A stretch of DNA of 64,000 bases, from assembly GCF_042655305.1 (NCBI RefSeq), contig NZ_JBHSLR010000009.1; one strand, given 5' to 3'. Below the pieces are notes generated by a model, which saw only the letters and a list, made by a program, of their open reading frames with translations, was not told the DNA's origin and did not search any database. Source of the DNA: Arcanobacterium_A bovis (GTDB lineage: Bacteria; Actinomycetota; Actinomycetes; Actinomycetales; Actinomycetaceae). Positions 45,064-53,212 of the stretch are shown piece after piece (position 1 is the stretch's first letter; every line of letters begins with the position of its first letter). The position numbers and the translations under genes were made by a program.

Positions 45064-46082
45064 TAGCTCACCCTCACTCGTGGATCAACAGCGGCAATAA
45101 AGAGATCGGACAGGAACGCACCTGTGAGCGTAGCTGCTCCCGAGAAGGCGACGACGGCAACCGTTCCGTTGATATCCATGGCGCGGATCGTCTGAACTCC
45201 GTAAATGCCCATTCCTTGCCAACCAAAAACCTGCTCAGTGACCGCACCTCCGAGAATCAGTGTTGCAATTCCAAACGCAAAGTAGGTGGTGATAGGAATG
45301 AGAGAGGTACGCAGTGCGTGACGGCGAATCGCCTTGCCAAAGCGCAGACCCTTAGCACGAGCAGTGCGAACGTAGTCTTGACCGAGCGTGTCAAGCATAA
45401 GATTTCGCTGATAACGCGAGTACGTAGCGAGGCCACCAAGCGACATTGAAATCGTTGGCAGGAGCAGATGTTGCGCTCGATCAACGATTTGAGCAAATGT
45501 TCCTTCAGGTGGCACCGCAGCAGTTGGACCAATAAATTCGAAGAATTGTATGCCCATCTTCTGGTTTGCCCATGTTGCTGCGATCTGCAGAAATACCGCG
45601 TAAACCATTACAGGCGTGGAAATAATAAGCATCGAGACGATCGTCAGAACACGATCACGCTTCGAGTACTGATGCACAGCCGACCATGCACCCAGTGCAA
45701 CGCCGCCGAAAATACCGATCAGGAAGCCAAGCACCACCAGCTGCAAGCTGATAAAGATACGGTTGCCGATTTCTTCATTGACAAGCGCACCTTTTGGAGA
45801 ATAACCCCAGTTCCACTCAGTGAAAACGAGACGGTTCCATTCCACGAAACGCTCCAATACCGGCGTCTGTGGATTGATATTCCACTGGTACAAACGGGTA
45901 TCGACCGCTGCGATAACTGCCTCAGGATTGACGTTCGCCTTGGACGTCAATTCCGTTTCAATCGCCATGGTGCGCGGATCAAGCTGGGTTCCAGCCAAGA
46001 TGTAAGCGATTGTGACCGCCACAATCAATAAAACTGCATAGTTTAGCAGTCTCCTCAACAGGAATTTGAACATGCGAGGCAT
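45063..46082 (-). CDS. Peptide importer permease, DppB type
   Basis: A 339-residue permease with an N-terminal helix and a periplasmic-type loop (about 30-105) then five helices; EAA-type loop DYVRTARAKGLRFGKAIRRHALR. ATG 46082 has GAGG upstream. First gene of the importer operon, divergent from lipB. The partner DppC follows by a one-base overlap. Confidence 0.93.
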   Translation of the reverse strand: MPRMFKFLLRRLLNYAVLLIVAVTIAYILAGTQLDPRTMAIETELTSKANVNPEAVIAAVDTRLYQWNINPQTPVLERFVEWNRLVFTEWNWGYSPKGALVNEEIGNRIFISLQLVVLGFLIGIFGGVALGAWSAVHQYSKRDRVLTIVSMLIISTPVMVYAVFLQIAATWANQKMGIQFFEFIGPTAAVPPEGTFAQIVDRAQHLLLPTISMSLGGLATYSRYQRNLMLDTLGQDYVRTARAKGLRFGKAIRRHALRTSLIPITTYFAFGIATLILGGAVTEQVFGWQGMGIYGVQTIRAMDINGTVAVVAFSGAATLTGAFLSDLFIAAVDPRVRVS

Positions 46083-46095
46083 CCTCTTCTTCAGC

Positions 46096-46121
46096 GTTTA
46101 CTAGCGGATTTACGAGTAAAC
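46096..46121. promoter_or_regulatory. Inverted repeat upstream of the importer operon
   Basis: GTTTAC (46096-46101) and GTAAAC (46116-46121) face each other with 14 bases between, 14 bases before the DppB start codon. It may be a repressor site; arms are short and A/T-rich, so chance is possible. Confidence 0.3.
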
Positions 46122-46280
46122 ACCAATATAAATCACCAGTACTTTATGGTCTGGTTAGGAAGTCTATAACCTTTCCTTACCTTAATGCCATTTCGTCCAT
46201 ATATCATTTCATGAGTCGATGCAGTGCGATTCACAAGGTCACAATTCGATTCGGTGCAGTGAGCGAACTAGGGTGAAATT

Positions 46281-47093
46281 GTGCATATCCTCAATTTATT
46301 GGGCTATGGGCCCATGGACTACATGTTAGTTGACAGTATTCAGCGCAAAATTCACGCACAAGTGAGTGCGCTGGAAGTCCCCGATACATTTATTATTTGG
46401 GAAGCCCAAGACGTCTATACCGCTGGGCGCAAAACCAAACCCGAGGATATCCCCGATACAAATGTGCCTGTAATCACAATGGATCGCGGCGGTTCGGTGA
46501 CCTACCACGGACCGGGCCAACTCGTCGTCTATCCGGTGATCAAAGTTGCGCCTCCCAAAGATGTGGTGACGTTCGTGCGCAACACTGAAACCGCCGTCAT
46601 AAATGCCATGCGCGAATATCAGCTCGAAACTGCGCAGGTAGAAGGGCGTTCGGGGGTGTGGATCCTCAAAGACGGTGAGCAGGACAAAAAGCTCTGCGCT
46701 ATCGGCATCAAGTTCGCAGCCGACACGAGCCTGCACGGATTGGCTCTGAACGTTTCCACCAATCTTGAGCGCTTTATGCGCGTTATCCCTTGCGGTCTGA
46801 GCGACGCCGGTGTGGCCACCTTGCGTGAGCAGGGAATCGAAACCTCGCTTGACGACGTCGCCGCGCGACTTCTCCCCCACCTCGCCAAGGCTTATGCGCC
46901 GCTGAGGCTACGCACCGAATCATCGGATGGCACTGACATATCGTACGTATCGGGAGACACCAGTTTTCCGCAACTCGACCCGGAAGAATATATTCGCGAA
47001 GCTCACAATTCCTCCCATCGCGCCGAATTACCACCTAAAACAGGAGTACCATGGACACAAGTCGGGACTAAAGGCACTAGTGCCAGTGCTTGA
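46281..47093 (+). CDS. lipB: Lipoate-protein ligase B (octanoyltransferase)
   Basis: A 270-residue enzyme that transfers octanoyl from acyl-carrier protein to lipoyl domains. The RGGSVTYHGPGQLVVYPV motif, Lys144 (CAIGIK) and the catalytic Cys171 (VIPCGLSD) are all present. GTG 46281 has AGGGTG upstream. The C-terminal 40 residues are a polar extension. lipA follows 73 bases downstream and completes the pathway. Confidence 0.95.
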   Translation: MHILNLLGYGPMDYMLVDSIQRKIHAQVSALEVPDTFIIWEAQDVYTAGRKTKPEDIPDTNVPVITMDRGGSVTYHGPGQLVVYPVIKVAPPKDVVTFVRNTETAVINAMREYQLETAQVEGRSGVWILKDGEQDKKLCAIGIKFAADTSLHGLALNVSTNLERFMRVIPCGLSDAGVATLREQGIETSLDDVAARLLPHLAKAYAPLRLRTESSDGTDISYVSGDTSFPQLDPEEYIREAHNSSHRAELPPKTGVPWTQVGTKGTSASA

Positions 47094-47166
47094 ATGCCAA
47101 CGGCCACAGTTTAGACCTCAAGAAGTTAATAAAATCGTTAAACTCAGTTGATTCAAAGGAGAAATA

Positions 47167-48189
47167 ATGGGGACTCCATCGAGAGTTAATCCAGAGGGAC
47201 GCAAGCTCTTGCGGGTAGAAGCGCGCAATATGGAGACCCCAATCGAGCAAAAACCCAGCTGGATCAAAACAACAGCCACAGTCGGCAAAGAGTACAATGA
47301 CATGCGCGAACGCGTTCATGGCGCCTCGCTCCACACCGTGTGTGAAGAGGCAAACTGCCCCAATATTTACGAATGTTGGGAAGACCGCGAAGCATCGTTC
47401 CTGATCGGCGGAGATATTTGCACCCGTCGCTGCGATTTCTGTTTTATCAAAACTGGGCGTCCAGAGAGCTACGACCGCGACGAACCGCGCCGGGTAGCCG
47501 AAAAAGTGCGCGAAATGGATCTGAACTACACCACGATCACTGGCGTGACGCGCGACGATCTCGAAGACGGCGCAGCCTGGCTTTACGCCGAAACGTGCCG
47601 TCTCATTCATGAAACTAGCCCTAATACCGGCGTTGAGCTGCTCATCGACGATATGCGTGGGGGCGCTCCTGCACTCAAGCAAGTTTTCGATTCTCGCCCG
47701 GAAGTGCTGGCACACAACCTCGAGACTGTGCCACGCATTTTCAAGAAGATTCGCCCGGCTTTCCGTTACGAGCGCTCACTTGATCTCATCACATTCGCAT
47801 CGGAGAGCGGCTTGATTACGAAGTCGAATCTGATCTTGGGTATGGGCGAAACGCACGACGAAGTCTTAGAAACTATGCAAGATCTGCGCGATGCTGGCTG
47901 CGATATTCTTACGATCACACAGTATTTGCGGCCCTCGCCAGTGCATCACCCAATTGACCGTTGGGTCAAACCTCAAGAATTCGTGGAGCTGAGCAAGGCT
48001 GGATACGAAATGGGCTTTGCTGGAATTATGGCTGGTCCGCTGGTGCGCTCCTCATACCGTTCGGGTACTTTGTGGGCGCGGGCAATGCGCGCTAAAGGTT
48101 GGGAAATCCCAGCTAATTTGCGCGCAATCGGCAACGATGAGGCCACCCCACGCCAAGAGGCTAGCTCGGTGTTGGCAAGATTCCAATAA
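47167..48189 (+). CDS. lipA: Lipoyl synthase
   Basis: A 340-residue radical-SAM enzyme with the SAM cluster motif CTRRCDFC (Cys85, Cys89, Cys92) and the auxiliary cluster cysteines in CEEANCPNIYEC. It inserts two sulfurs into octanoyl groups made by LipB. ATG 47167 has AGGAGA upstream. It ends just before a large nested hairpin. Confidence 0.96.
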   Translation: MGTPSRVNPEGRKLLRVEARNMETPIEQKPSWIKTTATVGKEYNDMRERVHGASLHTVCEEANCPNIYECWEDREASFLIGGDICTRRCDFCFIKTGRPESYDRDEPRRVAEKVREMDLNYTTITGVTRDDLEDGAAWLYAETCRLIHETSPNTGVELLIDDMRGGAPALKQVFDSRPEVLAHNLETVPRIFKKIRPAFRYERSLDLITFASESGLITKSNLILGMGETHDEVLETMQDLRDAGCDILTITQYLRPSPVHHPIDRWVKPQEFVELSKAGYEMGFAGIMAGPLVRSSYRSGTLWARAMRAKGWEIPANLRAIGNDEATPRQEASSVLARFQ

Positions 48190-48197
48190 ACTCTTGT

Positions 48198-48268
48198 CCC
48201 TAACTTAGGCGCTGGCTTAAGCATCGCGCTGTATACGCGCGATGAACAAAAGATCGCCTAAGTTAGGG
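48198..48268. terminator. Nested hairpin between convergent lipA and acyl-CoA synthetase genes
   Basis: A perfect 14-bp outer stem (48198-48211 with 48255-48268) encloses a second 8-bp hairpin (48222-48229 with 48237-48244). It sits in the 87-base gap of converging genes and could terminate both. Confidence 0.78.
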
Positions 48269-48276
48269 CACAAAAA

Positions 48277-50052
48277 TCAAGCAATCCCTGCCGATTTCAG
48301 CAATTCCACAAGTTTCGCGCGGTCCACTTTTCCATTTGCCGTGGTGGGGAAAGCGTCTACCACTAGCAAGTGTTTAGGCAGCTTGTATCGAGCAAGCTTG
48401 TGAGCAGCAAATTCCTGGATTTGCTCCAGTGTGGGAGCTTCCATCCCCTGCTTGATAATCACCGCTGCTGCAATAGCTTCGCCCCAAATTGGGTGCGAAA
48501 CCCCCACAACAGCACAGTCTGAGATCGTCTCGTGCGCACCGACCACTGCCATCACTTCTTCGGGTGAAACTTTCTCCCCGCCGGTGTTGATCAAGTGATG
48601 CAAGCGGCCTTTGACCCACAAAAATCCATCGTCATCGCAGCTCACGAGGTCGCCAGTATGCAACCAGCCATCGCGAATTCCAGCTTCGGTAGCAGCGCTA
48701 TCACACCAATATTCTTCAACCACATTCGGCCCGCGCAATACTAGCTCCCCCACAGTACCAGCATCGCAATCAGCACCTGATTCTGGATCAACGATGCGCG
48801 CTTCCACGTGCGCAAATGGCCGCCCAATAGACCCAGCCGCATGATCCAAGTGCTCAGCCGTAAGGCAACAACCCGAAGCAGACGTTTCCGTCATTCCCCA
48901 CACGTTGAGCGCCGGCAAGCCGGCCTCCTGCATACGTCGCAGCAACGCCGGCGAACACACAGCTCCTCCGATGAGCGGCAAGCGGAAAGCGCTCAAATCT
49001 GTGTGCGCGAATCGCGGATGGTTCATGAGAGCTGCGTAGATAGTCGGCACGCCAAACATCATGGCTACTCGGTGCTTTTCAAGACGATACAGCACGTCAG
49101 CAGGATCAAATTCCCGCACAACTACCACAGTTCCACCATGGCTAAACAGATCTACCGTAGTTCCGTTGAACCCGCCAATATGAGTGAGCGGCGCAACCAC
49201 CAGCTCAACATCGAGATTCGAGTACTCAAACCCCTCTCGGAAATTGCGCGAACCCCACCACAGATTTTCGTGGCTCAGGCCAACTGGCTTCGGCTTCCCC
49301 GTCGATCCTGACGTAAAAAGAATCGCTCCCAAACCTTCGAAGTAGCGCACAGAATTGAGCGCAGTATCTGTTTCGTTTTCGACGCCGGTGGTAAGGAAAG
49401 CGCCGTCATATTTCTTTGCGTCCGTGATCGCTTGGTATCCGCGCGGGAGGAACGGCTGGTGCCCCCGCGTATGGACTGGCTGAGAGTCGCGCGGAAGAAT
49501 CCCTTGTTCTCCCTCTACACCGACGACGCCGGCCACAGTAGCTGGTAAACCAGCCTCGGCAGCTGACAAACCAGCATCGGAAGCTAACAAAGGAGCGTGC
49601 GGATCGTCGTCGATAACAAAATGCGCCATCGGCGTGCTCTCTGCCTTTTCGGAAAATCCTTCGGCTTGCCCAGACACTCTCTCTGCCTGCTCAAACACTC
49701 CTTCGGCAGCTGTTTCCGGATCGGCAACAACTACAACCGGCTTGGCAATTGCCAACAATTGCGCAAGCTCAGGCCGGGAAAGCCGATAGGAAATAGGCAC
49801 GAATACTGCACCAATTCGGGCACATGCCACGTGAAGCAGCAGGTGATAGGGAGAATTTCGGGCAATGATACACACCCGATCCCCCTCTTTCACTCCCTGT
49901 GCCACCAAAAGTTGTGCGAGCTGACGCGTATATATTGCGGCTGCATGAACCGTATATTCCTGCTCGCCATAGTATAAGGAAACTCGGTTCGGATGCGCTT
50001 TCGCGGCGCGATCAAGGCTATGGGCAGGATTATAAAATGCTCGATTAGGCAC
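48277..50052 (-). CDS. AMP-dependent acyl-CoA synthetase/ligase
   Basis: About 591 residues from GTG 50052, which overlaps the aminopeptidase stop by 8 bases and has AAGGA upstream; the longer frame to 50115 lies inside that gene. Adenylation motifs are intact: LFTSGSTGKPKPVGLSHEN, WGMTETS, GWLHTGDL, NTGGEKVSPEE and catalytic Lys in TANGKVDR. It makes an acyl-CoA from a carboxylic acid; fatty or aromatic substrate is not known. About 95 residues after VVVADPETAAEG (roughly 120-215) are an unusual low-complexity insertion with repeats. Confidence 0.88.
   Translation of the reverse strand: MPNRAFYNPAHSLDRAAKAHPNRVSLYYGEQEYTVHAAAIYTRQLAQLLVAQGVKEGDRVCIIARNSPYHLLLHVACARIGAVFVPISYRLSRPELAQLLAIAKPVVVVADPETAAEGVFEQAERVSGQAEGFSEKAESTPMAHFVIDDDPHAPLLASDAGLSAAEAGLPATVAGVVGVEGEQGILPRDSQPVHTRGHQPFLPRGYQAITDAKKYDGAFLTTGVENETDTALNSVRYFEGLGAILFTSGSTGKPKPVGLSHENLWWGSRNFREGFEYSNLDVELVVAPLTHIGGFNGTTVDLFSHGGTVVVVREFDPADVLYRLEKHRVAMMFGVPTIYAALMNHPRFAHTDLSAFRLPLIGGAVCSPALLRRMQEAGLPALNVWGMTETSASGCCLTAEHLDHAAGSIGRPFAHVEARIVDPESGADCDAGTVGELVLRGPNVVEEYWCDSAATEAGIRDGWLHTGDLVSCDDDGFLWVKGRLHHLINTGGEKVSPEEVMAVVGAHETISDCAVVGVSHPIWGEAIAAAVIIKQGMEAPTLEQIQEFAAHKLARYKLPKHLLVVDAFPTTANGKVDRAKLVELLKSAGIA
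49538..49600. repeat. Three 21-base imperfect tandem repeats inside the acyl-CoA synthetase gene
   Basis: Units 49538-49558, 49559-49579 and 49580-49600 share GTAGCTGGTAAACCAGC-like sequence with a few changes. They encode repeated seven-residue blocks such as SDAGLSA on the minus strand. They lie in the low-complexity insertion of the gene, and keep frame. Confidence 0.75.
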
Positions 50053-51367
50053 CGCGGAAATATCCTTCCAAAACGAGCGAGAGATCAACCAAATCACGTG
50101 GGCAAGAAACTTCACGAATGGAATGCATAGACAGCAAAGGCACTCCTACGTCCACCGTGATAATTCCCAACCTTTGCGTGGTAAGCGGACCAATAGTGGT
50201 GCCACAAGGAACGTCGTTATTCGACACAAATTCTTGGCAAGCAACACCAGCATAATCGCAAGCTCGCAACCACAGCGCCGTACCCTCAGCTTCGGTGGCA
50301 TAGCGCTGATTTCCATTAATTTTCAGCAGGGGACCACTACCCAGCACCGGATGATGGTCCGGATCGTGCTTTTCTGGCCGATTAGGGTTGATGGAGTGAC
50401 CGGCATCCGCCGAAACGCAGGAAGAATTTGCCAGCATACGGTGGAAACCTTCGTCGCCTTGCGCAACGCCCTCGCCGAGCCCAGCATGAAGACGCCGCAA
50501 CATAGCTTCCAAGAAAGGTCCACTTGCGCCGGTGAAGGTTGTAGAACCAACTTCTTCATGGTCGAATGCCACCATAATCTGCACATCTTCACAGCTAGAA
50601 TCATCGGCGGCGAGGAAAGCTCGCAAAGAGGCATACACGGAGCTGAGGTTATCTTGACGACCGGCAGCAAAGAAATCGTCCCCCTCTCCTCCAAAGACGG
50701 CGGGAGCAGCGGCGTCGTAGGCATAAAGATCCATACCTGCGATGCGCTCAGGATCGACGCCCGCGCACTGAGCAATTTGCACGAAGATAGACGCTTCACC
50801 AATCGCCCAAATCGGATGATAATCACGCTGCGCCGAAAGCTCGAGATGTGTGTTCACCGAACGGTCAAGATGCGGGGCAAGCTGAGGAATCATCATGATG
50901 GGCGGAGTTTTTGCCAGATGTACGTCACCGTCAATCGTGACGACCTGCCCTGCGAGTCCTAAATCCCGATTCAACCATGAGTTGAGGAGTGGCCCGCCAT
51001 ATACTTCGACATTGACCTGCGAAAACCCGTGTTGGAACGAGTCCGGATTGGGCTTGACCTTAAACGACGGCGAATCGGTATGAGAACCCACAATTCGGAA
51101 TCCGACGTCGGAGGATACGCTTTGGGGAAGGCGCCAGGCGAGAATTGCACCAGACCTACGTACGAAGCCACGCTGGTAGCTTTGCCAAGCCTCGTGTTCG
51201 TCTTGTTGCGTATAGCCTGCATCGCTCAAAACTCGCGCACATTCTTCGGCCGCGTGGTACGACGACGGTGAGTTGAGGATGAAGTCTGCGTAATCAGAAA
51301 TATATGAATATACTGCTTGTTGGTTATCGGACGTGTGGGGATCGATGCCGTTCTCATTTTGCGCCAT
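50045..51367 (-). CDS. M18 family aminopeptidase
   Basis: A 440-residue zinc aminopeptidase: IVGSHTDSPSFKVKP, AFDHEEVGSTTFTGASGPFL and SADAGHSINPNRPEKHDPDHHPVLGSGP carry the metal ligands and acidic catalytic residues. The family removes N-terminal residues from peptides, often acidic ones, in large oligomers. ATG 51367 has GGAAGT upstream. Its stop overlaps the acyl-CoA synthetase start, so the two are coupled, although no shared pathway is evident. Confidence 0.93.
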   Translation of the reverse strand: MAQNENGIDPHTSDNQQAVYSYISDYADFILNSPSSYHAAEECARVLSDAGYTQQDEHEAWQSYQRGFVRRSGAILAWRLPQSVSSDVGFRIVGSHTDSPSFKVKPNPDSFQHGFSQVNVEVYGGPLLNSWLNRDLGLAGQVVTIDGDVHLAKTPPIMMIPQLAPHLDRSVNTHLELSAQRDYHPIWAIGEASIFVQIAQCAGVDPERIAGMDLYAYDAAAPAVFGGEGDDFFAAGRQDNLSSVYASLRAFLAADDSSCEDVQIMVAFDHEEVGSTTFTGASGPFLEAMLRRLHAGLGEGVAQGDEGFHRMLANSSCVSADAGHSINPNRPEKHDPDHHPVLGSGPLLKINGNQRYATEAEGTALWLRACDYAGVACQEFVSNNDVPCGTTIGPLTTQRLGIITVDVGVPLLSMHSIREVSCPRDLVDLSLVLEGYFRGA

Positions 51368-51413
51368 ACTTCCAGTGTATTGCTCAGCGCAAAATTACCC
51401 AAGCTCACCGAGA

Positions 51414-52184
51414 TTAACCAAGCGCTCCCAAGAGCAACAACCACGCATCGTGACCTGGGCGAATAACGTCATTATGGTTTGCTTCTGGCACGATGGCAAT
51501 ATTAAAAGGTTCACTGGCGAGATCTCGTGTGCGCTGCACCGGAATCGTGGCATCGTCGGCGCCGTGGATAATATCGAGGCGATATCCAGCACCGGTAAAG
51601 CCATCAGCACCGAGTTGTGCGTAGCGAACTGCCGGATCGAATTCTTTGTAAACGTCTGGGATTTCCGCTGGTGTTCCACCCAACCAATGAATCGTTGCGG
51701 CAGATGAGATACTGGGCGTTTCTTCGGCGTCGCGCCGCAGATCAAAAATTGGTGCCAGCACAACGCCGTGCGCAGGCTTTAAGTCGGTGTTAAAGAGAAC
51801 ATTGAGCACATTGAGCGATCCGGCTGAATGCCCGAGCCACGTTGCTTCGGCCAGTAGCGGGTGGCGAGCCAAAGTTGCCATATCTTCCAAGGACACAGCC
51901 GGATTACCAGGCACGCGCCTAAATTCAGGAAGTGCGATGCGATATCCTGCCTCACCGAGAGATAAGGCCGAGGGACGCAAATAACGCAAAGTCCCGTCCT
52001 CATGGAAAAATCCGCCGTGAATAAAGCAGATTACCTTTCCGTCTTCTGGACCGTACCATTCAATATATTGATCTGGATGAACGCCGTAGCGCTCGATTTC
52101 TTCGCTGGCAACATCAAGAGCAAGCAGGTTCTCAAGAACTTGCTTCTCTGGTGTTGTTTCCACCTCGGCAGCGAATGAATCCAT
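51414..52184 (-). CDS. Alpha/beta hydrolase, kynurenine formamidase/carboxylesterase-like
   Basis: A 256-residue cytoplasmic hydrolase. HGGFF oxyanion-type motif (about residue 55), nucleophile Ser120 in GHSAGS, an acidic residue in IIHGADDATIP and a late His in PEANHNDV. The layout is that of the HGG(G/F) esterases and formamidases; the substrate is unknown. ATG 52184 has AGGATT upstream. It is 46 bases upstream of the aminopeptidase and may be co-transcribed. Confidence 0.82.
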   Translation of the reverse strand: MDSFAAEVETTPEKQVLENLLALDVASEEIERYGVHPDQYIEWYGPEDGKVICFIHGGFFHEDGTLRYLRPSALSLGEAGYRIALPEFRRVPGNPAVSLEDMATLARHPLLAEATWLGHSAGSLNVLNVLFNTDLKPAHGVVLAPIFDLRRDAEETPSISSAATIHWLGGTPAEIPDVYKEFDPAVRYAQLGADGFTGAGYRLDIIHGADDATIPVQRTRDLASEPFNIAIVPEANHNDVIRPGHDAWLLLLGALG

Positions 52185-52533
52185 AATCCTATTTTCTCTC
52201 GGTTACATATACAGCCGAAACTCAAAGCATCGGGCAATACATCCAAGGGCAAGCCTTGCGACCACCAGCCCCTTGCGAATATATCGCATATACTCCCAGC
52301 TCAGCATGCTCACAATGAAGCAATATTGCTTCCACAAGCACGCCGGTAAGTATAGCGACATTGCCTAGTGGACGCACCTAGCCACTGCCGCTGTTACCCT
52401 TTTGCAATCTTATTTACGCAGGTAGTCACAGTACTAATAGCCGATTTGCGAGAAGCACCACGAGTGTACGCAACGATTCAATAACAACTCAATAACAACA
52501 ATACACCGAAAAATCAACGAAAAATGATGATTT
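52185..52533. other. 349-base intergenic region
   Basis: No supported gene. It contains the promoter of the leftward hydrolase and an A/T-rich stretch ending in short direct repeats of CAATAACAA near 52480-52500. A weak A/T-rich inverted repeat (52509-52516 with 52528-52535) touches the phosphatase stop. Confidence 0.5.
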
Positions 52534-52980
52534 TTATTCTTCGGTGTCGAAATCCCGCAAAAAGCCTCGCTGAGCATGTTCACTCACTGAGCCAGGATTG
52601 TATTTCTCCTGCACGAAGTCGATGGCATCGGCCGCCGTCATTCCTTCAAAAATTGCTAGAATCGCGAGCGCCGTTCCGGTACGGCCTACCCCACCCGAGC
52701 AGGTAATTTCGAGGAGTTCGTGCTCGGCACGTTCCCAGACCTCACGCAACACCTGAATCGCTTGCGCCGGACGCCGTGGCAGACGGTAGTCTGGCCAGTC
52801 AATAGTGATCGTTTCACCTGCGCCGATAATGCCATTATTGGAAAATTCTTTGCCAGAAGCGGTAGTTAAAACCACAGAAATATCAGCATCTTCACTTACT
52901 GATGCTCGCCAAGAACGACCACGTACCTGACGCCCGGATGGAAACTCCACCACGCCGTCGGTATCATGCCACTGTTTCAT
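52534..52980 (-). CDS. Tyrosine/dual-specificity phosphatase-like protein
   Basis: A 148-residue protein with the phosphatase P-loop CSGGVGRTG (Cys94, Arg100; C-x5-R) near the end of a small domain. The fold is that of cysteine phosphatases that act on phosphotyrosine or related substrates; a general-acid Asp is possible at Asp61 or Asp64 (IDWPDYRL). Start ATG 52980 has GGCGGAAAT upstream; a longer frame to 53007 is possible. The substrate is unknown, and no tyrosine kinase lies nearby. Confidence 0.78.
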   Translation of the reverse strand: MKQWHDTDGVVEFPSGRQVRGRSWRASVSEDADISVVLTTASGKEFSNNGIIGAGETITIDWPDYRLPRRPAQAIQVLREVWERAEHELLEITCSGGVGRTGTALAILAIFEGMTAADAIDFVQEKYNPGSVSEHAQRGFLRDFDTEE

Positions 52981-53212
52981 ATTTCCGCCTAACCGTCTCT
53001 GGTTCATGCGATTCTAAACACGAGTGACCACTCCGGCACAAACAAAATATCTCTGATTGGCTATTTCTAGACAGATTTCACATTATTTGAGAACATTTTT
53101 ACATAGGACGTATTTCCCATGAGAGAAATTTCGTCCATTGAGAGCGTTTCTGAACTATGCTGGTAACTAGGTAAGAAACAACCTATTACACAACCCGAGG
53201 GAGAGTTGAAAC

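Noticed and set aside
52509..52535. A/T-rich inverted repeat at the phosphatase stop
   Set aside because: Weak arms of A and T only and overlap with the coding end; not called a terminator.
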